Part shown: one piece after another, positions 26,094 through 35,015 of the stretch
Layout: each line of letters starts with the position of its first letter
Numbering within the stretch: position 1 is the stretch's first letter
DNA from: Paenibacillus taiwanensis DSM 18679
Lineage (GTDB): Bacteria > Bacillota > Bacilli > Paenibacillales > Paenibacillaceae
Assembly (NCBI RefSeq): GCF_000425125.1
Contig: NZ_KE384310.1
Location: 107,896 to 171,895, forward strand
Direction: 5' to 3'
Length of the DNA: 64,000 nt
Translations under genes and position numbers: made by a program
Notes under the pieces: generated by a model
The model's database searches: none
Told to the model about the DNA's origin: nothing
Seen by the model: only the letters and a program-made list of their open reading frames with translations

Positions 26094-26510
26094 CTATCCA
26101 CTTTTGTTGATCACCATAGACAGCTTATAGTTAACGAAGCGGTTTAAAGCAACTAAGAAATCGTCTAGGTGTTCGTTGGAGGCGAATTTGCACTCGAGCA
26201 TGTAGCAGCCTTCGCCGCTAATTTTGTAATTGGCTATCACATGGGAAGACTGCGAAGCAATAAAGGACAAGTAGGGGCGATGGTCAAAGTCTTTGGTATA
26301 AATATTAATAAACGTATGAACCGGATAGCCTACTTTTGGGTCATCCAGCAGTACGGTGTATTGTTTAATAATGCCTTCTTCCTCCAGCTTTGAGACGCGG
26401 TTTGCGGTCGCCTGTCCTGTCATATGAATTTTGAGTCCTAGCTCTTTCATGGAAATTCGGCCGTTTTGCTTTAGCTCTGCCAAGATTTGTTTGTCTGTAT
26501 GATCCAGCAT
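26094..26510 (-). CDS. Lrp/AsnC-family transcription regulator
   Basis: A 138-aa regulator. The N-terminal HTH (LDHTDKQILAELKQNGRISM, KELGLKIHMTGQATANRVSK) is followed by the link EEGIIKQYTVLLDD and a RAM ligand-binding domain from residue ~62. AGAGG lies upstream of the ATG. It is divergent from the MBL-fold gene with about 120 bp between them, so it may control that gene in response to an amino acid or other small ligand; this is inference. It converges on the DUF3995 gene with 12 bp between stops and no obvious terminator. Confidence 0.9.
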   Translation of the reverse strand: MLDHTDKQILAELKQNGRISMKELGLKIHMTGQATANRVSKLEEEGIIKQYTVLLDDPKVGYPVHTFINIYTKDFDHRPYLSFIASQSSHVIANYKISGEGCYMLECKFASNEHLDDFLVALNRFVNYKLSMVINKSG

Positions 26511-26631
26511 CCTTTACAACCTCTTTCATTAATCAAGTGTTGCAAATCATATTCTTGATCCTATCTATGTCCGAATAGACTGCTTACATTTTATCCTATA
26601 GGAAGGGACAGATAAAGGAGGAAATTAGATT

Positions 26632-27390
26632 ATGAACATTACACAAATTCGTAATGCGACGCTTCGGGTTCAATTTGGAGGTGTTGAATTTCTTATAGAT
26701 CCTTTTTTGGCGGCAAAAGGGGCCTATCCGTCATTCCCTAACACGCCAAATGCAGATAAACACAATCCTCTTGTTGAACTGCCTGTGGCCGCGGAGGAAG
26801 TGGTAAGGGCTGACGTGACGATTGTTACGCATTTACACTTAGATCATTATGACGATGTGGCTAAACGACTCTTGCCCAAACAAATGCGTTTGCTTGCACA
26901 ATCGGAGCAGGATGCAGCTTCAATGAGAGCAGATGGCTTTGAGCAAGTGGATGTAATAGGTGACAGCACTTATGTGGGGGACGTTCGGATTCAACGTACG
27001 AGTGGTCAGCATGGTACTGGTGAGATTGGACAACGGATGGGAAAAGTATCAGGCATAGTGCTGACGCATCCTCGCGAGCGTACGTTGTATATAGCGGGAG
27101 ATACGATTTGGTGTACGGATGTAGAGGCGGCGATTGAGCAGTATCAGCCAAAAGTGATCGTGGTAAACGGTGGGGCTGCACAGTTTTTGCAAGGTGATCC
27201 GATATTAATGGGAAAGGACGATATTTATCGCACGCATCAGGAGGCGCCTGATGCTCTCGTGATCGTCTCACATATGGAAGCCGTCAATCATTGTCTGCTT
27301 ACTAGAACGGAACTGAGAAACTTTCTTCAGGAGAAGGGGCTAACTTCATCGATCTACGTCCCTGAAGATGGAGAAAGCTTATCCTTTTAA
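26632..27390 (+). CDS. MBL-fold metallo-hydrolase (UlaG-like)
   Basis: A 252-aa cytosolic enzyme of the metallo-beta-lactamase fold (COG2220 group). SD AAAGGAGG precedes the ATG. The metal site reads THLHLDH (His67, His69, Asp71, His72); further ligands are likely in RTSGQHGTG, LYIAGDTIW (Asp) and IVSHMEAVNH. UlaG relatives are lactonases or phosphodiesterases; the substrate here cannot be told. A terminator hairpin follows at 27427. Confidence 0.88.
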   Translation: MNITQIRNATLRVQFGGVEFLIDPFLAAKGAYPSFPNTPNADKHNPLVELPVAAEEVVRADVTIVTHLHLDHYDDVAKRLLPKQMRLLAQSEQDAASMRADGFEQVDVIGDSTYVGDVRIQRTSGQHGTGEIGQRMGKVSGIVLTHPRERTLYIAGDTIWCTDVEAAIEQYQPKVIVVNGGAAQFLQGDPILMGKDDIYRTHQEAPDALVIVSHMEAVNHCLLTRTELRNFLQEKGLTSSIYVPEDGESLSF

Positions 27391-27426
27391 TATGTAATCC
27401 GCTTGCTTTAAGGCTGGTGGTCATGC

Positions 27427-27461
27427 AGCTGTCGAGAATTTCTCGGCAGCTATTTGTATTT
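27427..27461 (+). terminator. Terminator of the MBL-fold gene
   Basis: Stem AGCTGTCGAG / CTCGGCAGCT with an AATT loop and a T-rich tail. Confidence 0.75.
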
Positions 27462-27557
27462 CAATAATGATCCTCAATTCAAGAATATGAATTATGTCGC
27501 TGCTCCATTATAATGGATGGATACATGCTTGCAGTGAATGACAAGGAGTGGAGCCTG

Positions 27558-27794
27558 ATGGAGATGACAGCACAGCAGGTAGCAGAGTGGATGGTCGCCG
27601 AAATTGAATTCAAAGGTATTGCTCATCAAGCTGATGTCATAGATTACGTGAGAACCCATTTTGGTGAATCATTTGTATTTGTAAATGAAAATGGCAACGC
27701 TTCGCTTGAAAAGGAAGTGAAGAAGGCGTTCCGCAAGTTGCATCGCGGACGCGTGGCATGGGATAGAGACGGTTTCTTCTGGGCATGGACGTGA
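27558..27794 (+). CDS. DUF6953-like small protein
   Basis: A 78-aa protein. The ATG at 27558 (MEMTAQQVAEWM) has AAGGAG 9 nt upstream; the longer frame from 27513 has no SD. It starts with a helix, then VIDYVRTHFGESFVFVNENG, KEVKKAFRKLHRGRVAWDRD and an aromatic end FFWAWT. This resembles a winged-helix-like small family (DUF6953) from memory. No signal peptide. It lies 55 bp before the RNase HI gene and may be co-transcribed with it. Confidence 0.7.
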   Translation: MEMTAQQVAEWMVAEIEFKGIAHQADVIDYVRTHFGESFVFVNENGNASLEKEVKKAFRKLHRGRVAWDRDGFFWAWT

Positions 27795-27849
27795 CAGATA
27801 CCTTAGAAGCGGCTAGCTTCGTCTGAATAAGCAAGGAGGTGGCACACGG

Positions 27850-28494
27850 ATGGCAACTCAAAAGTACTATGTCGTCTGGGCAGGCAATCAACCAGGGGTC
27901 TATACTAGTTGGCCAGCATGCAAATCGCAGGTAGACAATTTCAAAGATGCAAAGTATAAGTCTTACCCGTCGAAAGCCGAAGCGGACAAGGCATACCGTG
28001 AGGGCTGGACCAAGCATTGGGGCAAGAAAGCGACTGGGGGATCGAAGCAAGTACAAGCAAAGGCGGAAGCTGCTGTAGTTCAAGCGGAAATTGATTATGA
28101 CAGTATTTCGGTTGATGTGGGGACAAAGGGCAACCCGGGACCGATAGAATACAGAGGAGTCCATACGCAAACAGGGGAAGTATTGTTTGCACGCGGTCCG
28201 ATCCCGAATGGCACCAACAATTTGGGTGAATTTCTGGCTATTGTGCATTCTCTAGCTTATTTGAAGCAGAAGGGAAGCACTCAGACTGTATATAGCGACT
28301 CCCGAACAGCACTAAAGTGGGTCAGGGAGAAGAAGGTTGCTACTACGCTCGAACGGAACGAATCGACGAGGGAAGTGTGGGAACTAGTAGACCGAGCGGT
28401 GCATTGGCTACAAACAAATACTTATAACAATAAGCTGCTTAAATGGGAGACGCAAGCTTGGGGCGAAATCAAGGCCGACTACGGGCGGAAATAA
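27850..28494 (+). CDS. rnhA: Ribonuclease HI with N-terminal viroplasmin (hybrid-binding) domain
   Basis: A 214-aa nuclease that degrades RNA in RNA-DNA hybrids. SD AAGGAGG precedes the ATG. Residues ~5-50 are the caulimovirus viroplasmin/hybrid-binding domain (KYYVVWAGNQPGVYTSW, FKDAKYKSYPSKAEADKAY). After a linker comes the RNase H fold with its acidic site: Asp89 (SVDVGTKGNPG), Glu127 (NNLGEFLA), Asp150 (VYSDSRTALKW) and a C-terminal Asp (EIKADYGRK). Length matches bacterial RNases HI of this architecture. Strong terminator downstream. Confidence 0.92.
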   Translation: MATQKYYVVWAGNQPGVYTSWPACKSQVDNFKDAKYKSYPSKAEADKAYREGWTKHWGKKATGGSKQVQAKAEAAVVQAEIDYDSISVDVGTKGNPGPIEYRGVHTQTGEVLFARGPIPNGTNNLGEFLAIVHSLAYLKQKGSTQTVYSDSRTALKWVREKKVATTLERNESTREVWELVDRAVHWLQTNTYNNKLLKWETQAWGEIKADYGRK

Positions 28495-28518
28495 CCTGGA
28501 TTGTGCAAGTATGCAATA

Positions 28519-28545
28519 AACCCCCAACAAGAGTTGTTGGGGGTT
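28519..28545. terminator. Terminator after RNase HI
   Basis: A 12-bp perfect stem (AACCCCCAACAA / TTGTTGGGGGTT) with a GAG loop. Confidence 0.85.
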
Positions 28546-28613
28546 ACAATCTATATCGTCTGGCTATGCTAGTAAGTGAAAATGGAAATCATTTATGGCA
28601 TCCAAGTGTTGAA

Positions 28614-28640
28614 TTGATATAAGGTTTATGTTATTATAAT
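28614..28640 (+). promoter_or_regulatory. Possible promoter of the SigA-like gene
   Basis: TATAAT at 28635-28640 with TTGATA at 28614-28619. The 15-bp spacer is short, and TTGAAT at 28609 gives 20 bp. AT-rich context. Weak. Confidence 0.35.
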
Positions 28641-28790
28641 GTGTACTCAAATTTTATTTATTTTAATTAACTTTTAATATAACATGAATGATTGATTATG
28701 TCAATAATCAAAGCCTAGTCGTGAATAAGGAGCAACTTAAGAATACATGTAAATGCAGATGCAGATGTGGATGTTCAGGGGGGCGAAGGA

Positions 28791-29723
28791 TTGGCTAACG
28801 ATGAGCGTAATGAATTAGAGAGAAGTCTGGCCAGTGCAAAGGAAGAGGTGCATACGCAATCTGATGTAGAAATGGACCTGCTGCCGCCAGGCATGAAGAT
28901 TGATGACTCCGTACGTATGTATCTAAAGGAGATCGGGCGAGTTGGCCTGTTGAGTGCGGAAGAGGAAGTAAATCTGGCCAAACGAATTGCTGATGGGGAT
29001 GAGGAAGCAAAGCGTATATTGGCGGAAGCGAACTTGCGCTTAGTTGTTAGTATTGCTCGACGTTATGCAGGACGTGGCATGCAGCTTCTGGATCTTATAC
29101 AAGAAGGCAACATGGGTCTAATTAAGGCAGTAGATAAATTTGACTACACAAAGGGCTTTAAGTTTAGTACCTATGCTACTTGGTGGATCAGACAAGCTAT
29201 TACGCGTGCTATTGCAGACCAGGCTAGAACGATCCGTATTCCTGTTCATATGATTGAGACTATCAATAAGTTGGCGCGTGTCTCAAGACAGATGGTTCAG
29301 GAGTTGGGACGTGAGCCAGAGGTAGAGGAAATCGCCAAGGAGATGGAGCTGAGCGTAGAAAAAGTTCGGGAAATTATGAAGATTTCCCAGGACCCAATCT
29401 CGCTTGAAACCCCGATCGGGGAGGAAAATGACTCCAAGCTTGGTGACTTTATTGAGGATCAGGATGCGCTTGCGCCTGTTGATTCCGCGGCATATGAGTT
29501 CTTGAAAGAGCAGTTAGGCGACGTGCTGGATACACTTACAGAGCGGGAAGAGAATGTACTGCGTCTTCGCTTTGGGCTAGAAGATGGTCGTACACGTACG
29601 CTTGAAGAGGTCGGCAAAGTATTTGGGGTCACGCGCGAGCGTATTCGTCAGATTGAGGCGAAGGCACTGCGTAAGCTAAGACACCCAAGCCGCAGCAAAC
29701 GTCTGAAGGACTATATGGAATAA
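28791..29723 (+). CDS. RNA polymerase sigma-70 factor, SigA paralogue lacking region 1.1
   Basis: A 310-aa group 1/2 sigma factor. TTG at 28791 is chosen because GGGGGGCGAAGGA precedes it and [10 protein letters not shown] matches the start of SigA proteins; a GTG at 28767 is possible. Region 1.2 ([20 protein letters not shown]), 2.1-2.4 ([40 protein letters not shown]), 3 ([19 protein letters not shown]) and 4.1-4.2 ([40 protein letters not shown]) are complete and nearly canonical. The ~60-residue region 1.1 that normally follows the first ten residues is missing. It stands alone, not next to dnaG. It should recognise SigA promoters; it is more likely a second, specialised copy than the essential rpoD. 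Confidence 0.9.
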   Translation: MANDERNELERSLASAKEEVHTQSDVEMDLLPPGMKIDDSVRMYLKEIGRVGLLSAEEEVNLAKRIADGDEEAKRILAEANLRLVVSIARRYAGRGMQLLDLIQEGNMGLIKAVDKFDYTKGFKFSTYATWWIRQAITRAIADQARTIRIPVHMIETINKLARVSRQMVQELGREPEVEEIAKEMELSVEKVREIMKISQDPISLETPIGEENDSKLGDFIEDQDALAPVDSAAYEFLKEQLGDVLDTLTEREENVLRLRFGLEDGRTRTLEEVGKVFGVTRERIRQIEAKALRKLRHPSRSKRLKDYME

Positions 29724-29844
29724 GGAATCAAATCGATGGAAGCGCACAGTTGGTTCGAGCATAACAACGGTTAAGAGGAATGTGTCGTCGAGTGGCGAGA
29801 TATTTTCGAATGAGCGCGATTACCATATAGATGCAAATTATAAG

Positions 29845-29888
29845 AAAAGCTGCCGCGAGGTCATTTTGACTGAGTAGGCAGCTTTTTT
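29845..29888 (+). terminator. Terminator of the SigA-like gene
   Basis: Stem AAAAGCTGCC / GGCAGCTTTT with a long loop and a T-run. Confidence 0.85.
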
Positions 29889-30059
29889 GCATATAGAGAC
29901 GGATTTTAAAGTAATTAACGAGAAATTATATTTTAAAAGTTATGATCTGTAAATTATAATGATCGGAAACATAGGTTTAATTTTATTGAATATCCAATTT
30001 TTTCACGAAAAGTTCAAAAAAATTTGTAAAAAGATAAAACTATTTCCTCCTAGCAGTAG

Positions 30060-30075
30060 TCTGTATATATACAGA
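30060..30075. promoter_or_regulatory. 16-bp perfect palindrome upstream of stalk-protein gene
   Basis: TCTGTATATATACAGA about 45 bp before the GTG start. It may be a regulator site or a leader hairpin; a second small hairpin (CCCTT/AAGGG) follows in the leader. Confidence 0.4.
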
Positions 30076-30120
30076 TATTTTGATGTTGCCCTTAGAAGGG
30101 TACTTTGAGGAGGTAAAATA

Positions 30121-33100
30121 GTGAAGAAAATCGTTACGATGCTTGCTGCATTCGGGATGTTATTCTCGGCGGTGAATTTGCCAGCAGTGCAGGCCGCGCC
30201 CGCGATAAAGATTTATTTGAATGGCTCTAAACTGTCAACTGATGTTGCGCCGATAATGGTAAAAAATCGAACGCTTTTGCCGTTAAAGACAGTATTCGAG
30301 GCGTTAAATGCTTCGATTTCCTGGAACCAGTCAACCAAAACCGTCACAGCTTCCAGAAACGGAAATGAAATGGTTCTCAAGATCGGCTCCAAAACAGCGA
30401 AGTTAAACAATCGTAATGTTACGTTGGATGTCCCGGCACAAGTCGTTAAAGGGAGAACGTTGATTCCTGTTCGCTTCGCCAGTGAAGCTATGGGAGAGAA
30501 GATTGACTGGAATGAGAAAACGTCCAGCGTATACATTACAACTTCGTCCTCCAACGGAGGGAACAACGGTGGCGAAGATCCTACAGACAATGGAAATTAT
30601 AATGAGTTTACACCTGTCACAAACGTGACTGCCGAGTTGATTGGCAATCGCGGTGACGCTAGTGATATTACAGTCCATTTTAAGAAAGCTTCAAACGAAT
30701 CGAGTGTTAGCCAATATCGTGTGATGGCTGTTAAGTCGGATCGGGCCAATAGCTTTGATTTGTCTAAAGCCAGAGCGGTGTCGTCGAGTAATTATATGAC
30801 CATTTATAAAGATGGCAAGGATCAGCGTGTATCCTTTACAACTGGCAAGCGAGATGTTGATGGGGATGTAATCAAAGATAACCAGGCTTACGTGATCTAT
30901 GTCCTTACGGTTGGGAGAAATAATGAGTATGGTCTGTCCTACCAGATCCCATCCATCACAATCGGTTCTAATTCTTCTGTGCTGCCGGTTAGCAGCCTGC
31001 AGGTTAAAGATGTGAATGAGTATGGAGATGGAAGAGACTTATCGGTTACGTTCACAAGACCACAGTATGATGACAACATTAACAGCTATCGTATTATGGT
31101 AGTGAAGTCATCGGAGGTGTCTCGATTCGATCTGAATACGGCGAATGCCGTAAGCAGTCAACATTATGCGACTGTATATAAGAATAACGGGACGCAAACA
31201 ACAACATTAAATAGCTCCTCCAGAGACACCTCTGGTGATTTGATCCGTAATGGCGTATCGTATACGGTCTATGTGCTGTCCATAAGCAATAACACTAGCA
31301 CTTGGGCCAATAAGCTAAGTACGGGAGCATCGATTACGTTGGGCACGTCGATTGGTGCACCTGTCATTACTAAGGTTGAAGATATTAATAATTATGGTGA
31401 CGGTCGTGACGTGCAAATTAGCTTTAACCGCTCTACTGATGAATCCAAAATTAGTGGATACCGAGTATTTGCAGTGAAGTATAGAGATGCGGCCAGTTTT
31501 AACCTGACAGAAGCGAATAAAGTATCATATGGCAGATATTATGACGTGTCGAAGACGGGATATTCCAGCATTACGGCAACGTTGCCTTCATCAGCACGTG
31601 ATATATATGGTTCGTCTATGCAAAATAATGAAAGCTACCAGTTGTTTGTCATGAGTTTGTCTAAAGATAATAGTTCCTATAACACTTTGTCTGCACCTTC
31701 ACAGATACTGACCTTAACGAACAATTCGAGTACGAATGCGCCAAGCTACGTATCGGCTCGTGACGTTAGTGATTATAATGATGGTCGCGACATGCAGGTA
31801 AGCTTTAACCGTTCTGCTGATGAATCCAGCATTAGTCATTATCGTGTGATGGTTGTTAAATCTAGTTACGCTGACCGATTTAACCTGGGCGAGGCCAACA
31901 ATGTAAAGAGTGCCAATTATACGGCTGTAAACAAGACCGGAAGCGGTCTAAGTTTGAATTTGTCTGCAAATGCGCGGGACGTGGATGGCTCTCTTATCCA
32001 GAATGGTGTAAACTATCGCGTATTTGTGCTTGCTGTAGGGAATAACAGCTATAATACGGCGTTATCTACAGCTTCTGAAACGATTACATTAATAGGGAAT
32101 TCAATTTTATATGCACCAACAAATGTTACCGCATTAGATATTTCGGATTACAATGATGGCCGTGATATGATGGTGTTGTTTAATCGGGCTTCTGATGAGA
32201 CAAATGTGAATCATTACCGTATCCTGGTGGTGAAGTCGGGAAATGCAAGCCGATTTAATTTAAGTGAGGCTAATGATGTAAGAAACTCCAACTATACTGT
32301 CGTTACTAAAACCGGCAGCAACTTGAGCGTTAATCTGAATGCCAGCACACGAGATGTAGACGGAACAACCCTTAAAAATGGGGTGAGCTACCGCGTATTT
32401 GTGCTTGCTGTAGGCAATAGCAGTTATGCTAATGCGTTATCTTCCGGTTCCGATATGATTACACTAAACGGAGGCCCGGCAGGATATGGCTCTGCTGCGA
32501 CCAACGTATCGGCCATTGATGTAGCCGATTATAATGATGGCCGCGATATGACGGTGCTGTTTAACCGTGCAATGGATGAATCCTTGATTAGCCATTATCG
32601 TATTATGGTGGTGAAATCATCAAAAGCAAGCTGGTTTAATGTGGCGGAAGCAGCCAAAGTCAACAGTTCTAATTATGTTCCGGTAGGCAAAACCGGCAGC
32701 AATTTGAATATGAATTTGCCTGCCAGTGCTAGAGATACAGACGGAGAGCCAATTAAGAGTGGCGTTTCATATCGCATATTTGTATACTCGGCCGGATTTG
32801 ATAATTATTCGGGCCATGCACTGTCATTAGCCTCACCGGATATAATATTGTCGAATCATTCCAGCGTGACTGCGGTTACCAATGTAATGGCAAGACCTAT
32901 TGGTGTCAACGGAACAGCTAGAGATATGGAAATTAATTTTTTAACCCCTGCCAGTGAAGATAACGTGGCGGAGTATCGAATCTTTATCGTTCGCTCGGAG
33001 CAAGCCAACAATTTTACGGTGAATACGGCAAATCATATTTACGATTGGGGATACACACGCGTAGCCAAACAAGGAAATTATGCGTTTGCCAGACAGCAGC

Positions 33101-33606
33101 TATCGGATAATACGCGAGATATAACCGGTAACGTGATTACAGCAGGTGTGGCATACAAAGCATTTGTACTTACCGTGTCGGCCAATCAAACGAATCCGGT
33201 CAACGCGCTTTCTGCGGCTTCTGCGGAAATAGTGCTGTTGAATTCGAATGGGCCTGCATCGGTAGCAAATGTGTTAGCCGTCAACGACTGGAACGGCGCC
33301 AGCTTTAAGGCTTACTTTGACAGAACGTCCGGCAACAACAATGTTTCTTATTACAAGGTTATAGTTGTGCCTACTTACATGGCACAGAGCTTTAATTTGG
33401 ATGCGGCCAACAGAGCCAGTCTCGGTTTTAAAATTGTAGGTACTACAGGTGATCCGGTTGTAGCGTTCTCAACGTCGGATTTGGATGCAGCAGGTAATGC
33501 AATCCGGAACGGGATTGCATACAAAATATATGTATTATCGGTTGGTGATGGCCGAGGTTCTAACGTTAATGCTTTGTCCGCCCCATCAAACGAAATTGTA
33601 CTCTAA
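30121..33606 (+). CDS. Secreted stalk-domain protein with eight ~120-aa beta repeats
   Basis: An 1161-aa exported protein. The GTG start follows GAGGAGG at 7 nt and begins a signal peptide (MKKIVTMLAAFGMLFSAVNL, cut near VQAAPA). Residues ~28-140 are the copper-amine-oxidase N-terminal 'stalk' domain in two units (VKNRTLLPLKTVFEALNASI and VKGRTLIPVRFASEAMGEKI). This domain is common in Paenibacillus surface proteins and has no oxidase activity. After a Gly/Asn linker come eight repeats, each with D..DYNDGRDM.V.FNR..DES.I.HYRI.VVKS..A..FNL..A, then a ...G....L......R...G.....GV.Y..FVL.V closing unit. The repeats look fibronectin-III-like. No sorting signal or SLH domain. Probably a wall- or matrix-associated scaffold. 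Confidence 0.88.
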   Translation: MKKIVTMLAAFGMLFSAVNLPAVQAAPAIKIYLNGSKLSTDVAPIMVKNRTLLPLKTVFEALNASISWNQSTKTVTASRNGNEMVLKIGSKTAKLNNRNVTLDVPAQVVKGRTLIPVRFASEAMGEKIDWNEKTSSVYITTSSSNGGNNGGEDPTDNGNYNEFTPVTNVTAELIGNRGDASDITVHFKKASNESSVSQYRVMAVKSDRANSFDLSKARAVSSSNYMTIYKDGKDQRVSFTTGKRDVDGDVIKDNQAYVIYVLTVGRNNEYGLSYQIPSITIGSNSSVLPVSSLQVKDVNEYGDGRDLSVTFTRPQYDDNINSYRIMVVKSSEVSRFDLNTANAVSSQHYATVYKNNGTQTTTLNSSSRDTSGDLIRNGVSYTVYVLSISNNTSTWANKLSTGASITLGTSIGAPVITKVEDINNYGDGRDVQISFNRSTDESKISGYRVFAVKYRDAASFNLTEANKVSYGRYYDVSKTGYSSITATLPSSARDIYGSSMQNNESYQLFVMSLSKDNSSYNTLSAPSQILTLTNNSSTNAPSYVSARDVSDYNDGRDMQVSFNRSADESSISHYRVMVVKSSYADRFNLGEANNVKSANYTAVNKTGSGLSLNLSANARDVDGSLIQNGVNYRVFVLAVGNNSYNTALSTASETITLIGNSILYAPTNVTALDISDYNDGRDMMVLFNRASDETNVNHYRILVVKSGNASRFNLSEANDVRNSNYTVVTKTGSNLSVNLNASTRDVDGTTLKNGVSYRVFVLAVGNSSYANALSSGSDMITLNGGPAGYGSAATNVSAIDVADYNDGRDMTVLFNRAMDESLISHYRIMVVKSSKASWFNVAEAAKVNSSNYVPVGKTGSNLNMNLPASARDTDGEPIKSGVSYRIFVYSAGFDNYSGHALSLASPDIILSNHSSVTAVTNVMARPIGVNGTARDMEINFLTPASEDNVAEYRIFIVRSEQANNFTVNTANHIYDWGYTRVAKQGNYAFARQQLSDNTRDITGNVITAGVAYKAFVLTVSANQTNPVNALSAASAEIVLLNSNGPASVANVLAVNDWNGASFKAYFDRTSGNNNVSYYKVIVVPTYMAQSFNLDAANRASLGFKIVGTTGDPVVAFSTSDLDAAGNAIRNGIAYKIYVLSVGDGRGSNVNALSAPSNEIVL

Positions 33607-33663
33607 TACAACCTATGTCCTGTGAAAGGTAGACCCCATATCCGTGCGGGGCACTAATGAAGG

Positions 33664-33702
33664 AAAACCGGTATCTCATCTGGGGTGAGATACCGGTTTT
33701 TT
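33664..33702. terminator. Bidirectional terminator
   Basis: A 15-bp perfect stem with a 7-nt loop (TCTGGGG) and T/A runs on both sides, between the convergent stalk-protein and ChbG genes. Confidence 0.92.
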
Positions 33703-33776
33703 GGTTGTGGGCATAGTCGAATGGCACGGTAACGCTAAGCGGATGTGTGAACTAAAGTTTTGTTGTTCCTCAAGTT

Positions 33777-34736
33777 CTATTTCCGTTTTTTAAGGTATAT
33801 ATATTTATAGAACGGATAAAGGAACGAAATTAGTCTCCGCTTCTTTTGGGGTGATTGAAGTGGGCGGACTGTTCGTCCATATTTGCGTGTACGTTTTTTT
33901 TTCTTTTTTTTGAAATGGAGCTTCTTTGGCACAGGCTTTTGTCTTTTGTTTGTAAAGGGCTTCTGTTTAAAGGGTACAGGGGGAGATGATTGGTGGATTT
34001 GCGGAAGTTGGTTGAAATGGATGAGGTGGACAGGATGTTGGTTGAGTGCAGCAAGCACTTGCGGATCCGTGAATACGCTTAGCTCTGCTTGCCGTGTATC
34101 AAGACGTTGAACCGCTGAGGCAGCGGGATGGCAGGCATACCCGGGGTGGCACATAATCTCTGTTGTGCCCTCTGGTAGTGTTTTAATATGACCAAGCAGG
34201 CGCTTCAGGCCATCTGGGTCATCATACGTATTCATAATCAGATAATCAGTCCCCTTAGGGCGCGGGACAAGATGAAGGGCTGATGGATTTAAACGTATAG
34301 GAATTGCGAGCCGTTGTGAGCAGGCGGTTAGAACGTTGTAGACCGCAGTGGATTCCAGATGGGTATGATGGTGGGTGTCAATATGCGAAGGTGTAATGCC
34401 GCTTGAGACCAGCTTGTCGAGCTGATAGTGTAATTCCGTCTCTAATTCAGGCTCGTTCCACGAAGCAATATGACCGGTAAACAGGCCATCATCACCAATT
34501 AGGGATGGGATAAGGTGTGGCGGTGACAAAGGCTTTCCTGATATGACGTTAAAATGTAAACCAACACCTAACGTTGGACATTGGCGGGCCAGTCGAACAG
34601 CATGCTGAAAAGCAGGCATATTTACCATAATAGAGGTGCTGGATACGGTTCCGAAGCGATGACAATGTATGATGCCTTCATTGATTCGTTCGGACATTCC
34701 GAAGTCATCCGCATTCAGAATAACATATTTATCCAA
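33777..34736 (-). CDS. ChbG/HpnK (YdjC)-family deacetylase with basic C-terminal tail
   Basis: A 319-aa carbohydrate deacetylase-like protein. The TTG start at 34736 has GAGGAGA 8 nt upstream and gives MDKYVILNADDFGMSERIN, the family N-terminus. Metal and catalytic residues are visible: Asp-Asp in NADDFG, HIDTHHHTH and MCHPGY. The family removes N-acetyl groups from chito-oligosaccharides or related lipids. The ordinary family length is reached near VHLIHFNQL; a further ~65 residues are very basic (a run of six Lys and many Lys/Arg). They are encoded where T9-C-T8 runs occur (33894-33911), so a frameshift past the true stop is possible. Confidence 0.85.
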   Translation of the reverse strand: MDKYVILNADDFGMSERINEGIIHCHRFGTVSSTSIMVNMPAFQHAVRLARQCPTLGVGLHFNVISGKPLSPPHLIPSLIGDDGLFTGHIASWNEPELETELHYQLDKLVSSGITPSHIDTHHHTHLESTAVYNVLTACSQRLAIPIRLNPSALHLVPRPKGTDYLIMNTYDDPDGLKRLLGHIKTLPEGTTEIMCHPGYACHPAASAVQRLDTRQAELSVFTDPQVLAALNQHPVHLIHFNQLPQIHQSSPPVPFKQKPFTNKRQKPVPKKLHFKKKKKKRTRKYGRTVRPLQSPQKKRRLISFLYPFYKYIYLKKRK

Positions 34737-34894
34737 TGTAATCTCTCCTCTGCATATCTTGGATATTGTATGCAGCAAACCAAATCAGGGTAGGTACATC
34801 TGTCTAAGATCGAGCAGCATTTGTCGTGCAATTCCTCTAATTCCAAAACAAAATCAAAACAAGAAAATTTTTCATTCAGATTTAGATAAAATAG

Positions 34895-34903
34895 TGCTAT
34901 AAT
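34895..34903 (+). promoter_or_regulatory. Extended -10 promoter of the YdjO gene
   Basis: TGC-TATAAT (TATAAT 34898-34903) in an A/T-rich context with a poor -35 region. It implies a leader of about 105 nt. Confidence 0.6.
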
Positions 34904-34946
34904 GGTTATATTGAGATTAGCAGAAGGCCAACGCATAGTCACAGTG

Positions 34947-34978
34947 CCCCGAACGAGCGTTTGGGGTATTTATTTTTT
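34947..34978 (+). terminator. Leader terminator/attenuator before the YdjO gene
   Basis: Stem CCCCGAAC / GTTTGGGG with a GAGC loop, followed by TATTTATTTTTT. It lies inside the leader about 40 nt before the start codon, so some transcripts probably end here. Confidence 0.65.
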
Positions 34979-35015
34979 ACCGTTTACAATTCTATGAGAG
35001 AAAGAGGGACGGTTC

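Noticed and set aside
30121-30560. Copper amine oxidase activity for the 1161-aa protein
   Set aside because: Only the N-terminal 'stalk' domain is present; no catalytic amine-oxidase domain or topaquinone site is seen.
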